Below are positions 8,765-18,700 of a DNA stretch of 64,000 nt, one piece after another. Source of the DNA: RUG369 sp050949645. GTDB taxonomy: Bacteria > Planctomycetota > Planctomycetia > Pirellulales > Thermoguttaceae. Where the stretch lies: the NCBI GenBank assembly GCA_050949645.1, contig JBMNGC010000001.1:1240001-1304000 (forward strand). Direction: 5' to 3'. A program made the translations under genes and the position numbers. The stretch's first letter is position 1. Each line of letters opens with the position of its first letter. The notes beneath the pieces were generated by a model, which was not told the DNA's origin, did no database searches, and worked only from the letters and a program-made list of their open reading frames with translations.

Positions 8765-9784
8765 ATGAACCAACTGAATAGGCGCACGTTTATCAAGGCC
8801 GGCGCTGCGACGCTGGCCGGTTCTCCAATTCTCTCGGCGCTGGCGGAGTCGAACGCGCTTGCAGCCGTCCCGGAATCCAACGAGTTGATCTGGGGGTTGC
8901 TGTTGCACCTCGGTCGGAATATGTGGGGCGATTCTCCAACCGCATACACTCCGCCCGTCGATCATTTCACATGCGATGAAAAGCTCTGGGACGAGCTTAC
9001 AGAAAAGGCGGCAAAATCAGGTCTCAATATGATTGTCGTCGACCTTGGCGAAGCGATTCAATACCAAAGCCATCCCGAAATCGCTATCGAGGGCGCATGG
9101 ACCGTCGAAAAGCTTCGCGAAGACCTCGAACGCATGCGAAAAATTGGACTCGAACCAATTCCAAAGCTCAATTTCTCATCATGCCACGACTTCTGGCTCG
9201 GCGAATATGCGCGTATGGTCTCAACAAAACCGTACTACAAAGTTTGCGCAGATCTCATCAAAGAGGTTTCAGAAATCTTTGATAAGCCTCGCTTCTTCCA
9301 CATTGGATACGATGAAGAAACCTACGATCATCAGAGTACTTACGAGTATATTGTGATTCGTCAGAAAGAATTGTGGAAGCACGACTTCCTCTTCTTCGTC
9401 GAGGAATGCGAAAAGAATGGCGTTCGTCCATGGATTTGGGCGGATCGTGGCTGGAAACACCCTGATTTCATCGAATGGGCCCCGAAGTCAATTGTCATGA
9501 GCAATTGGTATTACGCCACAGATTTCAATCCTGAAACGATCAGGCCGGTTCAATACTACCTTGATCTCCGTGAGGCGGGTTTCGATCAGATCCCGACGGG
9601 CTCTAACTGGGCGAACGACGAGAACTTTGATCTCACCGTAAAATTCGGCAAGGAGCGTCTCAACGACGAGAAGCTTCTTGGTTACCTCCTCGCCCCATGG
9701 AAATTCACCGAACCCAATTCGCACGATCACAATCTCCGTGCAATCGACCAGGTCGTCGCTGCTAAAGCAAAATATTATTCCTAA
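8765..9784 (+). CDS. Tat-exported GH20-like TIM-barrel protein, copy 1
   Basis: A 339-aa protein with a twin-arginine signal (NRRTFIKAGAATLAGSP) and a likely cleavage region near residue 30. The segment FHIGYDEE places His179, Asp183 and Glu184 in the pattern H-x-G-x-D-E of family 20 glycoside hydrolases, where Asp-Glu is the catalytic pair of beta-N-acetylhexosaminidases. Other barrel-like features are NMIVVDLGEAI, the PKLNFSSCHD strand and RPWIWADRGW. It is shorter than usual GH20 enzymes and lacks their accessory domain. The start follows AAAGGAAAG. About 85% of residues match the copy at 10095. Activity on an N-acetylhexosamine is inferred, not shown; it could also act on other sugars. 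Confidence 0.8.
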   Translation: MNQLNRRTFIKAGAATLAGSPILSALAESNALAAVPESNELIWGLLLHLGRNMWGDSPTAYTPPVDHFTCDEKLWDELTEKAAKSGLNMIVVDLGEAIQYQSHPEIAIEGAWTVEKLREDLERMRKIGLEPIPKLNFSSCHDFWLGEYARMVSTKPYYKVCADLIKEVSEIFDKPRFFHIGYDEETYDHQSTYEYIVIRQKELWKHDFLFFVEECEKNGVRPWIWADRGWKHPDFIEWAPKSIVMSNWYYATDFNPETIRPVQYYLDLREAGFDQIPTGSNWANDENFDLTVKFGKERLNDEKLLGYLLAPWKFTEPNSHDHNLRAIDQVVAAKAKYYS

Positions 9785-9813
9785 AACTAACGCGCACGGA
9801 CTTGTAAAAAGAA

Positions 9814-9990
9814 GCGTCGTATCCACCGCGACGCCGCGGCAACATTCGTAAATATCGGGCGTCTTATTTTCATCATAGGCGTCATGCCGCTCTGCGTCGA
9901 AATATGACGGCTGCGGGTGATTTAGATTGAGCCCGCAGCTTCGTTCATCGCAGAAGTCGTCAGATCACCTGTTCTGGATCGAAACTTTCT
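9814..9990 (-). pseudogene. Decayed fragment of the 977-aa glycosidase-like gene
   Basis: The minus strand encodes a stretch clearly homologous to residues of about 725-780 of the protein at 11206-14139: it shares the ordered blocks ERS.G, NH.Q.SY.D, AYD.N.TPD and YE.C.G. About three residues are missing ahead of the ERS block and an in-frame TGA follows, and there is no start or downstream coding region. The left boundary sits at a GCGTC (9814-9818): bases to the left match the 3' untranslated region of GH20-like copy 2 (AAAAAAGAGCGTC), bases to the right match the large gene (GCGTCGTATCC). This reads as a deletion scar joining the two at a 5-base shared sequence. Confidence 0.85.
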
Positions 9991-9995
9991 GTCTC

Positions 9996-10024
9996 TTGCA
10001 ATGACGTCTACGTGTCAATAGAAT
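9996..10024 (+). promoter_or_regulatory. Candidate promoter of GH20-like gene 2
   Basis: TTGCAA, a 17-base spacer and TAGAAT, about 70 bases ahead of the start codon. It differs from the copy 1 promoter, and the inverted repeat of copy 1 is not conserved here. Confidence 0.55.
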
Positions 10025-10094
10025 CGTTCTTTAAGGCGTCTTCTCACCCTTTCTTGAATTCAGAGGACGCTCTCTTTTACCAAAGGAGGACGAT

Positions 10095-11114
10095 ATGGAC
10101 CAGTTGAATCGACGAACGTTTATCAAAGCCGGCGCCGCCTCGCTAGCCGCTTCTCCGATTCTCTCGGCGCTTGCAGAGTCGAACGCCCTTGCCGCGAGCC
10201 CGGAGACCAACGGATTGATCTGGGGATTGCTGCTGCACCTCGGTCGCAACATGTGGGGCGATTGTCCAACCGCTATCAATCCGCCCGTAGATCGCTTCGT
10301 ATGCGACGAAGAGTTCTGGGAAGAACTTACTGAAAAGGCGGCAAAGTCAGGGCTCAACATGATCGTCATCGACCTCGGCGAGGCGATCCAGTACAAGAGT
10401 CACCCTGAAATCGCGGTCGAAGGCGCATGGACCGTTGAAAGACTGCGTGAAGACCTCGAGCGCATGCGGAAAATTGGACTCGAACCGATTCCTAAGCTCA
10501 ATTTCTCCTCATGTCACGACCAGTGGCTCGGCGATTATGCGCGCATGGTCTCGACAAAAACATACTACAAAGTTTGCGCGGATCTCATTAAGGAAGTCTC
10601 TGAAATATTCCATAAGCCCCGCTTCTTCCACATTGGATACGATGAAGAAACTTACGAGCACCAGACTACTTACGAATATATTGTGATTCGCCAGAAAGAC
10701 TTGTGGAAACACGATTTCCTCTTCTTCATTGAGCAATGCGAAAAGAACGGCGTCCGTCCATGGATTTGGGCGGATCGTGGTTGGAATCATCCCGATTTCC
10801 TCGAGTGGGCTCCGAAGTCAATCCTCATGAGCAACTGGTATTACGGGTCAGATTTCAATCCTGAAACGAACATCTGGGTTAAACACTACCTTGATCTCCA
10901 TGAGGCGGGTTACGAACAGATCCCGACAGGCTCTAACTGGGCGAACGACGAGAACTTTGACCTCACTGTGAAATTCGGAAAGGAACATCTCAACGACGAA
11001 AAGCTTCTCGGCTATCTGCATGCGCCGTGGGCCGTCACCGAACCCAAATTCCACGTGAAAAATCTGGGCGCAATCGACCAGGTTGTCGCCGCCAGAACGA
11101 AATATTACTCCTGA
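10095..11114 (+). CDS. Tat-exported GH20-like TIM-barrel protein, copy 2
   Basis: A 339-aa paralogue of the protein at 8765, equal in length and collinear throughout. It keeps the twin-arginine signal (NRRTFIKAGAASLAASP) and the HIGYDEE motif with Asp183-Glu184. Differences are scattered substitutions, mainly conservative, so both copies seem intact. The start codon follows a strong AAAGGAGG. It is followed by a bidirectional terminator and then by the convergent large glycosidase-like gene. The decayed fragment after copy 1 shows that the duplicated unit once included that large gene too. Function is inferred from the GH20-like motif; the substrate is not known. Confidence 0.8.
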   Translation: MDQLNRRTFIKAGAASLAASPILSALAESNALAASPETNGLIWGLLLHLGRNMWGDCPTAINPPVDRFVCDEEFWEELTEKAAKSGLNMIVIDLGEAIQYKSHPEIAVEGAWTVERLREDLERMRKIGLEPIPKLNFSSCHDQWLGDYARMVSTKTYYKVCADLIKEVSEIFHKPRFFHIGYDEETYEHQTTYEYIVIRQKDLWKHDFLFFIEQCEKNGVRPWIWADRGWNHPDFLEWAPKSILMSNWYYGSDFNPETNIWVKHYLDLHEAGYEQIPTGSNWANDENFDLTVKFGKEHLNDEKLLGYLHAPWAVTEPKFHVKNLGAIDQVVAARTKYYS

Positions 11115-11138
11115 AAATTCAACCCCGCGCCGACCTGA

Positions 11139-11180
11139 AAAAAGAGCGTCTTTCTTTAAGGAAAGGCGCTCTTTTGTTTT
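11139..11180. terminator. Bidirectional rho-independent terminator
   Basis: Arms AAAGAGCGTCTTTC and GGAAAGGCGCTCTTT form a long stem with a 5-base loop and one mismatch, flanked by an A-run on the left and TTTTGTTTT on the right. It lies between convergent genes and can end both. Confidence 0.88.
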
Positions 11181-11205
11181 AGAGGTTTGTGTCGTTGAAA
11201 CGCAT

Positions 11206-14139
11206 TCAATCGGGAATCGGATAGAGTTCGTCCGTGTAGAGGGGCGTACGAACGCGAATAGGAATGTCCGCGGACTCGGTGGAGAAAGTTACGCGGTAAA
11301 CGCCGGGCTCAAGCCGAATCTCAGGCGTCGCTACGTCGAGCGATTCAGGCTCGTTCAACGGCAATCCATAGACGGTCTCCGTCTGACCCGGAAGCGCGAA
11401 GGCAAACTGGCCCTTCGTGAGCTCGCAGTCGATAGAAATTAAGCCGGCTTCGCTCTTCCCGTCGACTTTGGCAAAGGAGACGGTCGGCTGAACAAGCTTC
11501 ATTCCCTCAAGCGTCTCTCCTTCGTCTTTGAATTGGACCTGGAGACCGGCGCGACACGGCGCGTCAACCTTAAGCTCCCAGACAAAGGCGCCATTTTCTT
11601 CGCGCGCGTCGGAGGAAGTCGTCCCTCCAAGATCGCTCTTTCCAGCGTAAACATTCTGCCAGACAGGATAGACGACCTTGCGGAATGCCTGTCGCCCCTC
11701 TGCGTTTTTCTCAAGGCGATACTCTTTGCGCAACTCCATTAAGGCGTTGCGTTCCGAAACTGTCTTACGACCGGCAAGCCGTCGATCGATCTCGAATTTC
11801 GGACGAAGCTCGACTGGAATGCGACCCAACAGGCGCAAATCTTCGTATTCGCGAATCATATCGAGAATCTCGCCGATGAACGGATGCGCAATCGCAGCGC
11901 TGACCGACGTCTGAAATGAGAAAGACGCGTCGTATCCGATCGTTGCGCCAAGGCAATATTCGTACATATCGGGCGTCGCGTTTTTATCGTAGGCGTAGTA
12001 CCACCCTACGTCGAGATAGGACGACTGCACATGATTTGGATCGAATCCCCCGCTACGCTCTTCAAGGTACGCCTTCAGGTCGTCGTGTCCGTCGGCGGAC
12101 GCGTTGCGCGATATCATGTGCCAAGAGTAAGGCGAACAGCTGCTCCCCTGAAAAAGAATATTCTTATTGTCTAGAGCGTCGTAAAACGCCTTATGCAACC
12201 TCGCGTTGTAATACCAATGCTCAGAACCGTCGGAGGGGCGCTGGAGTAATTCTGACCCGTCGAAATAGACCATTTCAATCGGAAGCTGATTCGCAAGCTT
12301 CGCGAAATTCCCGGCGATTTCGTCGATGAAATCGGTATCAAGGTCAGGGAGATGATAACCGTAAGCGCGGGTAAAATGGCGCACGCGCGCGCCCTTGTCG
12401 TGGCTCGCGATCTTCGTCCCGTAGAGTCCGCGGTTGCATTCGTACAACCCGTCCGCATCCGCGACTCCATATTCGATCAGTTCGTCGTCAATGCGAACGA
12501 CCTGCCCCGAACCCATATAGGGATCTTCGCCAACGGGGAAAATGGTCGCGTCGTCTGTTGTTTTAATCGTTTTGTCATTAGCGTCGTCAGAAAGCCCTTC
12601 GGCAAGTGTCGATTCCACGTCGGTTACGAATCGCTCATCGGGAACCGGCGTCAGGTAGGGATCGTTGCGATCGACAGACGCGGCAAGCAGGTGCAGCCCA
12701 AAGCGGATCCCTTCTTTATTAAAGTTCTGAATCGTTTCGAGCAACGTTGGCAAACCGCCTGGGAAGCTTCTGTCGTTGACTTCATAATGACCGGTTGATT
12801 TACACCATGAGTTTTGCAGGAGCAATATCTGTTTGAAACCGCCGCGTTTGGCGATCTTGAGCGCGGTCTCATACTCGTCCACTTTAAAGTTCGTCAAGAA
12901 GAAGTAGGACTGATGGATATAAGGCGAGTCGCCGCGCCAGCCGTTTTCGCCGCCGAGTCGCGGGGAAGGAACGTCCGCGAGGCGTTGCATCCGCGCAACG
13001 GCGCCGTTCCAGTCTTCGTCGGATGCGAGAACGATTCCACAACTCGCCGGGTAGATATGGTGACGCGAAAAGCTTTTAGCCGTCATCGCGCCCTTCGAGG
13101 AATCCCAGAACGGCGACGAGACGTCCGAAAAATCTTCGAGCCGCATGACGCGTTCATTCCCATTTCCGTCCTCGAAAACAACGTCGATCCAATCCACGAG
13201 CGTTCGAACGGAAGTTTTACCGGGCAGTCCATTGTAGTATAGGTACAGGAAACGAACGTCGTCGTAACTTAGATCGTTAAGGGCCGGCGAATCGAGCTCG
13301 CAAACCTTCCATCCTGTAAAATCAATGGAAATATAATCGTCTCTATGACCCGTCTTGCCGCCAAGCTGTATTTTAAGACTCTCGCCTTTACCGTCTCCGT
13401 ACACGCGTGCGCGCAGCCGCAAACAGCCTGAGAAATCAAGGGGATTATCAAAATAGCGTCCTCGGTAAGACCATCCGTCGTTTCCGCTGCGATCAGAAGC
13501 GGCGCAAAACTCCGCCACGTTCGTCTCGTCGTCAGAGTCGGGATCGTCGGCGTCGGCGCGAGACAGTGCCTTGAAAGTATGCGAACAATCTTCGCGATCG
13601 CCTTTGCGAGCATTTTGGATCGAGTATGCCGGGATGACGTTGACAGAGGTCGTAAAGAGCCCGACGCTACGACCGTCAGGGAGACGCGACTTGACAATCC
13701 ATCCGGAAAGAGTCTCTTCGCTCGGCGCCGAGAGCATGAAAACGACGCATTCGTCAATTTCATCTTCAGATTGCAAGTCAAGGAGCCGTAGGACGACGGA
13801 ACCTTCGGTCGTAAGAACGCGATAAGTCGCAACGGCGCCATTATCAAAAGAAACCTCAAAGAAGTCGTCTCCACCATTTCTCTGCGGAACGACCTTTATC
13901 GGAAGACATTTACGTCCTTCAACAGTTGTGAGCTGAAAAGCTGGCGACGCCGCAACGACGGGCGAACCGTCGTTGTCAAAAAGCTGCGCCCTACCCTCCG
14001 TTGACAATGCGAGAGTCGAATCGCCAAGATTCCAACGGAAAGCGTCGGCGCCGAACGAAGAGAGCGCGCAACACAAAAACAACGCAACGCCGAACGCAAA
14101 AGAACGGATATTCCTACGCAGTCTGGATTCGTATGTCAT
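11206..14139 (-). CDS. Large secreted glycosidase-like protein, unassigned family
   Basis: A 977-aa protein with a signal peptide (ALFLCCALSSFGADA). I do not recognise a specific family. Residues 30-210 look like an N-terminal beta-rich domain; about 215-330 resembles a carbohydrate-binding jelly roll (LRLRARVYGDGKGESLKIQL); 390-800 read as a TIM barrel with GFKQILLLQNSW, IRFGLHLLAAS and MVYFDGSEL, the last (Asp near 626) resembling the nucleophile strand of clan GH-D/GH31 enzymes; the C-terminus is beta-rich. The stop of the upstream DUF6807 gene (TAA) is directly followed by this ATG, so the two are translationally coupled, with GGTGGAG inside the upstream coding end as ribosome site. A fragment of a second copy survives at 9814-9990. 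A glycan-cleaving role is inferred. Confidence 0.75.
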   Translation of the reverse strand: MTYESRLRRNIRSFAFGVALFLCCALSSFGADAFRWNLGDSTLALSTEGRAQLFDNDGSPVVAASPAFQLTTVEGRKCLPIKVVPQRNGGDDFFEVSFDNGAVATYRVLTTEGSVVLRLLDLQSEDEIDECVVFMLSAPSEETLSGWIVKSRLPDGRSVGLFTTSVNVIPAYSIQNARKGDREDCSHTFKALSRADADDPDSDDETNVAEFCAASDRSGNDGWSYRGRYFDNPLDFSGCLRLRARVYGDGKGESLKIQLGGKTGHRDDYISIDFTGWKVCELDSPALNDLSYDDVRFLYLYYNGLPGKTSVRTLVDWIDVVFEDGNGNERVMRLEDFSDVSSPFWDSSKGAMTAKSFSRHHIYPASCGIVLASDEDWNGAVARMQRLADVPSPRLGGENGWRGDSPYIHQSYFFLTNFKVDEYETALKIAKRGGFKQILLLQNSWCKSTGHYEVNDRSFPGGLPTLLETIQNFNKEGIRFGLHLLAASVDRNDPYLTPVPDERFVTDVESTLAEGLSDDANDKTIKTTDDATIFPVGEDPYMGSGQVVRIDDELIEYGVADADGLYECNRGLYGTKIASHDKGARVRHFTRAYGYHLPDLDTDFIDEIAGNFAKLANQLPIEMVYFDGSELLQRPSDGSEHWYYNARLHKAFYDALDNKNILFQGSSCSPYSWHMISRNASADGHDDLKAYLEERSGGFDPNHVQSSYLDVGWYYAYDKNATPDMYEYCLGATIGYDASFSFQTSVSAAIAHPFIGEILDMIREYEDLRLLGRIPVELRPKFEIDRRLAGRKTVSERNALMELRKEYRLEKNAEGRQAFRKVVYPVWQNVYAGKSDLGGTTSSDAREENGAFVWELKVDAPCRAGLQVQFKDEGETLEGMKLVQPTVSFAKVDGKSEAGLISIDCELTKGQFAFALPGQTETVYGLPLNEPESLDVATPEIRLEPGVYRVTFSTESADIPIRVRTPLYTDELYPIPD

Positions 14140-15219
14140 TTATTCTCCACCTTCAGATTGAGCCCAGTTTTCAAACGCGCTTTTGAGAATCTCTGTCGAC
14201 ACAAGACCTCGATGGACCCAGATGCGCGCTTTCATAACGATCGGTTTGCCAGGCTCGTAACGCTGCGCTTCGACGCCGGGATACCCGACGCAGAGAGGCC
14301 CGTAATATCGGGTGAGCCATGTTGGCGGAAAATCGGGGAAATTAGGGGAAAGAAAGATCGCGGCGCCACTTAGCGTGTCCTGGTCGCCAAAACGTGACGT
14401 ATAGTCCGCCCAACGAAGTCGTTTCTCAGGCATGTCGTCCGACGCTACCCCGTCGTCTGTCGTAATGAACCGATCCTTTCCAATCTCGCCGACCGGCTTG
14501 AATCGAATCGTAAGTCCTCCATAACTCTTTTCTGCAGCGCCCTGCAACGAGACGGGTCGGTCGGTCGGGACAAGCGTGAGTTCGACGTCGACCGATCTGC
14601 ATGCAACGTCCTCGAGGGATTCAACATGGCGCGTCGTAATCGTGACAATTTCTGTCATGATCTTGTCGCCATAAAAGCGTTCGTTCTCAGAGATAGCCTC
14701 TCCCTTCTTTGACGGATCGAGCTCCTCGTCGGGCTTGAGAGCCCCTTCTCCAATGTACCAACCGTTTTCAACTGAAAGGACCGCTTCCTCTTCACTCGCT
14801 TCCATCGCAAGGAATTTCACAAATCGCTGGCGGATTTGCGTGTTAGAGGTCCAAAGATCATACCGCTGAGTCGTGCCGTCAGGATTATGCACGAAGACGC
14901 CGGGCCAAGTCCAGAAAACGCCGTGATGATGATAATGATCCTTAGGCGCGTTGTCGACGAGATTCTCGCCGTCAAGTCCGTTCAAGGGATAGATGTAGTC
15001 GCCCGCAAAACGCCGAGGATCATTCTCGGACGCTAGAGGGAAGTGGTCCAGAAACGCGTACTGAAACGCAAAGACAAGCTGGTCGCCGTCATAGAGCGTC
15101 GCCGACGTCTCGCTTTTTTCCCAACGAAAGTCAACGCTGTCGGCGGCGACAGCCGGACGCGTCACGCAAAATGCAGCAATCATGAGGACAATGAGAACGC
15201 CGTAAATTTTGTTTTTCAT
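14140..15219 (-). CDS. Secreted DUF6807 (PmoA-like) family protein
   Basis: A 359-aa protein with a signal peptide (MIAAFCVTRPAVAAD). The motif DHYHHHGVFWTW near residue 93, together with YIYPLNGLDGENLVDNAP just before and a C-terminal YYGPLCVGYPG, marks the DUF6807 family, often labelled PmoA although it is unrelated in role to methane monooxygenase. Members are abundant in planctomycetes and Bacteroidota, beside glycoside hydrolases and Gfo/Idh/MocA oxidoreductases; their biochemical role is not established. The start follows GAGGGAG with a 7-base spacer. It is the first gene of a two-gene operon with the 977-aa glycosidase-like protein. Confidence 0.85.
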   Translation of the reverse strand: MKNKIYGVLIVLMIAAFCVTRPAVAADSVDFRWEKSETSATLYDGDQLVFAFQYAFLDHFPLASENDPRRFAGDYIYPLNGLDGENLVDNAPKDHYHHHGVFWTWPGVFVHNPDGTTQRYDLWTSNTQIRQRFVKFLAMEASEEEAVLSVENGWYIGEGALKPDEELDPSKKGEAISENERFYGDKIMTEIVTITTRHVESLEDVACRSVDVELTLVPTDRPVSLQGAAEKSYGGLTIRFKPVGEIGKDRFITTDDGVASDDMPEKRLRWADYTSRFGDQDTLSGAAIFLSPNFPDFPPTWLTRYYGPLCVGYPGVEAQRYEPGKPIVMKARIWVHRGLVSTEILKSAFENWAQSEGGE

Positions 15220-15750
15220 TCCTGGTCTCCCTCAAGGGCATGAACGACACGTCCCGAGCGAACCGCCAAAGCCGCGAAGTGATCGTAGTAAAATTTCGTG
15301 CAATGCGCTGACGCCGTCGACGCCGCATTTGCGAAACGACGTCTCGAACTCCCTGAAAGAAAAGCTTGCGGTAGTTAAACGTCGTTAAAAGTGCCGCCAG
15401 AGCGCCATGAATCATAGCGAAAACTGGCGATTTCTTATAACGCCAGGTCTAAAGGACTGGCGCGTCTCCTTCGGGATGATCGGTTAGAGTAAGGACGTCG
15501 ATACGCGGGGTATAGAAGACGTCCTTGAAGTCCTTGTTTCCAAGAACGCTGCTCCCAGACGCCGTGATATAAACATCTTAGCACACTGGTAAATCGTTTT
15601 CAATTCGTCTGGCGTCAAGAACTATTTTTTCAATTATTTACTTTTATGCCGGCAATCAATATATTTATAAGTAACGGTTCTTGAAACGCAATTGCTTCTG
15701 TGCGCGTTTCATCCCCTTCTTTTTTTACTTTAACAGGAGGCTGGATTCAG
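15220..15750. other. Divergent intergenic region between DUF6807 and GH123-type genes
   Basis: About 530 bases without a supported gene. It should hold a minus-strand promoter for the DUF6807 operon, which I could not fix, and the plus-strand promoter described separately. The last 150 bases are AT-rich. Confidence 0.6.
15637..15665 (+). promoter_or_regulatory. Candidate promoter of the GH123-type gene
   Basis: TTTACT, a 17-base spacer and TATATT in an AT-rich stretch, about 80 bases before the start codon. Confidence 0.45.
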
Positions 15751-18700
15751 ATGAAATTAAAAACTGCATTGCTCGGACTCTTGGGATACGTCGTCGCGGC
15801 GCTGACGATCGTCCCGTCGCTTTTGGCGACCGAGCCCTATTACTTGCCGGCCAACGTTACGACCTCCGTTCCGAGTGGCTGGAACTCTACCAACGACGAC
15901 GTAATCCTTAAAGACCCGCAGCTCGGCGACGTCCTCAGCATCGTCGGAGACGGCGCCTCGTCGCAGTGGCTTTCGAAAGAAATTCCGCTGGAATCGCGAA
16001 AAGGATATCGACTCCGCTTCAAAGCGTCGCAACTCGGGGACGATGGTTCCGGTTGCCTCTGTGCAGGAACAAATTTCTTTCACATCGATTTTCCTGACGC
16101 TGCGCCGGGTGAAACGCCGTCGCAAGAAAAATCAGTCGTCTTCTTCACGCCCGAGGGAAAAGACGGCGTCTATAACGCAAGAATTCGATTTTCTCAGTGG
16201 AATTCTCGCCGTGAATTCCGCATTGCTGAACCCGAGCTCTGCGCCGTCTCTCCCCTATACAAGCTAGTCCCTGCTCAACGAGAGAGCGACTCCGCGCTCG
16301 AATTGGGCGACGGCGAAGCCATCGACTCCGACGGACAGTACCGGCTCTCCATCCTGAAATCGCGCGAGCATTCTAACTTTGACCGCCCCCTCTTCTCGAC
16401 AAGCGCGACGTTCAATACGAATCGTTTCTGTTTCTCGAAGGACCAGACGGTCGTCTATCGCTTTTCGTTTATTCCCAAAAGCGTAACGGCTTTCCCAGGG
16501 AGAGGAGTCGTTAAAGAAGAGAAACCGCTCTTGATTAGCGACGGTTCCATTGCCCTGAACGTTGGATACCACGTCTCTGGCAAAGTTGAAGTCGAAGCAA
16601 GCCGAACCGGTGAAGAATGGACCAAGGTTGGAGAGACCGACGGATTGGGAACTGAAACGTTTCCTCTCGCCTCCTTCTTCGATGGAAACGACGCGACTGA
16701 GCTTTATATTCGCCTGCGCGCTGTGGCGTCCGAAGAAGACGATAGCTGCAATTTCCAGGTTGATAGACTGATCTTCAATCTCAACCTTGCGACGAATGGA
16801 CAGTATATCGGTTTCGGCGAAACGCTCTTCGCCGATCTTGCGAACGAAGAGAAAGGTTCCGACCCGAACGCGACGCTCTGGAGCTTTACGAACGACGGCG
16901 TCTGGACGACTCCCGACGCGCAAAACAACAGCGTCCTGCTTAAATGGGATTCAAGTCGTCTGCCGAAAATCGACCGTCCTGCCGATCCAGACTCGCCGAT
17001 CATTGAAACTCACTATTCCGCGAAACTTAAACGTCCGGCGAATTTGTCGCGCCTCGTTTATCGGTATTTCATTCAGAACTATACGAACGCGATCGAAGGT
17101 GTGAAGGTCCCGGGCGTTGATCTATCATGGTGTGACGCTGATTACCGCGTTCCGCTGGAACCGGCCGTATTCAAGCTCCAGAAAGCGCGTCCGATCGAGC
17201 TTTATGCCGCTGGAAACGACTACGAATCCTTCCAAATCGTCCTGAGACCTCAAGAAGCTCCGCTCGAAGGATTGACTGCGTCGATCGTCGGCGATCTCCA
17301 GGGAAGCGACGCAAAGATTTCAAAGGACAACGTCGAACTTCGTTATGCGTACTATCACCACGTAACCGAACCGACTGACAAAACATGTTCGCCGGGATAC
17401 TATCCCGACGCGCTCGTTCCAATGGACAAGGGCTCCGACGGCAAAGGCGCGCCGATCGTCGTTCAAGTTCGACAAAATCAGCCAGTCTGGGTTACCGTTA
17501 AGACGCCTGCCGGAACAAAACCAGGTCAATACAAGGGCTCGGTTAAGCTCTCCGCCAACGACGGTAAATTCGCCGAGATAATTCCCTTTGTCGTTAATGT
17601 CTGGAATTTCGATCTACCGGTCGTCAATCGTTTTGAGACAGCCTACGGATACCAGACCCGCGATATCTTACGATATCACAACTGCAAAACGGACGAAGAA
17701 AACCGCGCCGTCATGGAAATGTACTTCAAGAAGTTCGGCGATTACCGCGTTAGTCCGTATTCCCCCACCCCATTTGACCCCTTCATCGTCAGTTGGAACC
17801 CCGATACGAATCCTCCAAGTTGCGATATCGATTTCACCGCTTTCGACGAAGAAATCAAACGCGTCTTTGAAAAATATCATTTCTCCAACTTCCGCCTCAA
17901 CGTTCAAGGATTGGGCGGCGGTACCTTCGAAGCGCGCTATCCGGGCAAAATTGGCCAATTTGACGAAGATACGCCCGAATATGACGCCATGATGACGGAT
18001 TACGGCCAAAAAGTCGTAGACCATCTCAAGGAAATCGGCATGCTCGACGTCGCCTATACCTATACCTTCGACGAGCCTGCGGAAAAAGATTTCGAGTTCG
18101 TTGCAAACCAGTTTGCCAAGATCGAAAAGTATTTCCCTGGCGTTAACAGAATGCTCACAGAAGAGCCCTCGGACGCCTTCAACAAAATTCTGGAAGATCA
18201 CGACACGTCTATCGATATCTGGTGTCCCGTGAGTTCCAACTACTCTCACGTGGCTTCGTTACCTGAACGCGAAAAAGGCGCGCGATTCTGGCAGTATGTT
18301 TGCACCGTACCGAAAGCGCCCTACTGCACTGAATTTACTGACCATGCCGCGCAAGAACTCCGACTCTGGCATTGGCAGCTCCTTGAGCGCGATATTGTTG
18401 GAAGTCTCGTCTGGCAAACCACTTATTGGACAAGCGATACGGCTTATGTCGATACTTGTCAGAATCCGTATCTCGACCCCATGTCGTGGGTGGTCGGGTA
18501 TGGTCTCACCCCCGGAACGAAACAACCGTGGGGCAACGGCGACGGTCGGTTCATCTATCCGCCGCTTTCTGCCGCCGTCCCAGGTATGAATGATGGGAAG
18601 GTGGTCATGGACGAACCGAACGCGAGCATCCGCTGGGAAATGATTCGCGCCGGAATCCAGGATATTGAGACATTTTATATCCTTAAGGACCAGCTCAAAG

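Larger units (their letters stand above)
8765..11180. repeat. Tandem duplication covering the GH20-like gene and part of its 3' neighbour
   Basis: The two 1020-base genes are alignable over their full length without gaps, the 3' untranslated starts are alignable, and the segment after copy 1 continues into sequence homologous to the middle of the large gene. The original unit was therefore GH20-like (+) plus large gene (-); the first unit has lost nearly all of the latter. Confidence 0.8.

Noticed and set aside
14140..15219. Reading the PmoA label as methane oxidation
   Set aside because: DUF6807 proteins share only a database name with methane monooxygenase; this one is a secreted soluble protein beside glycosidases.
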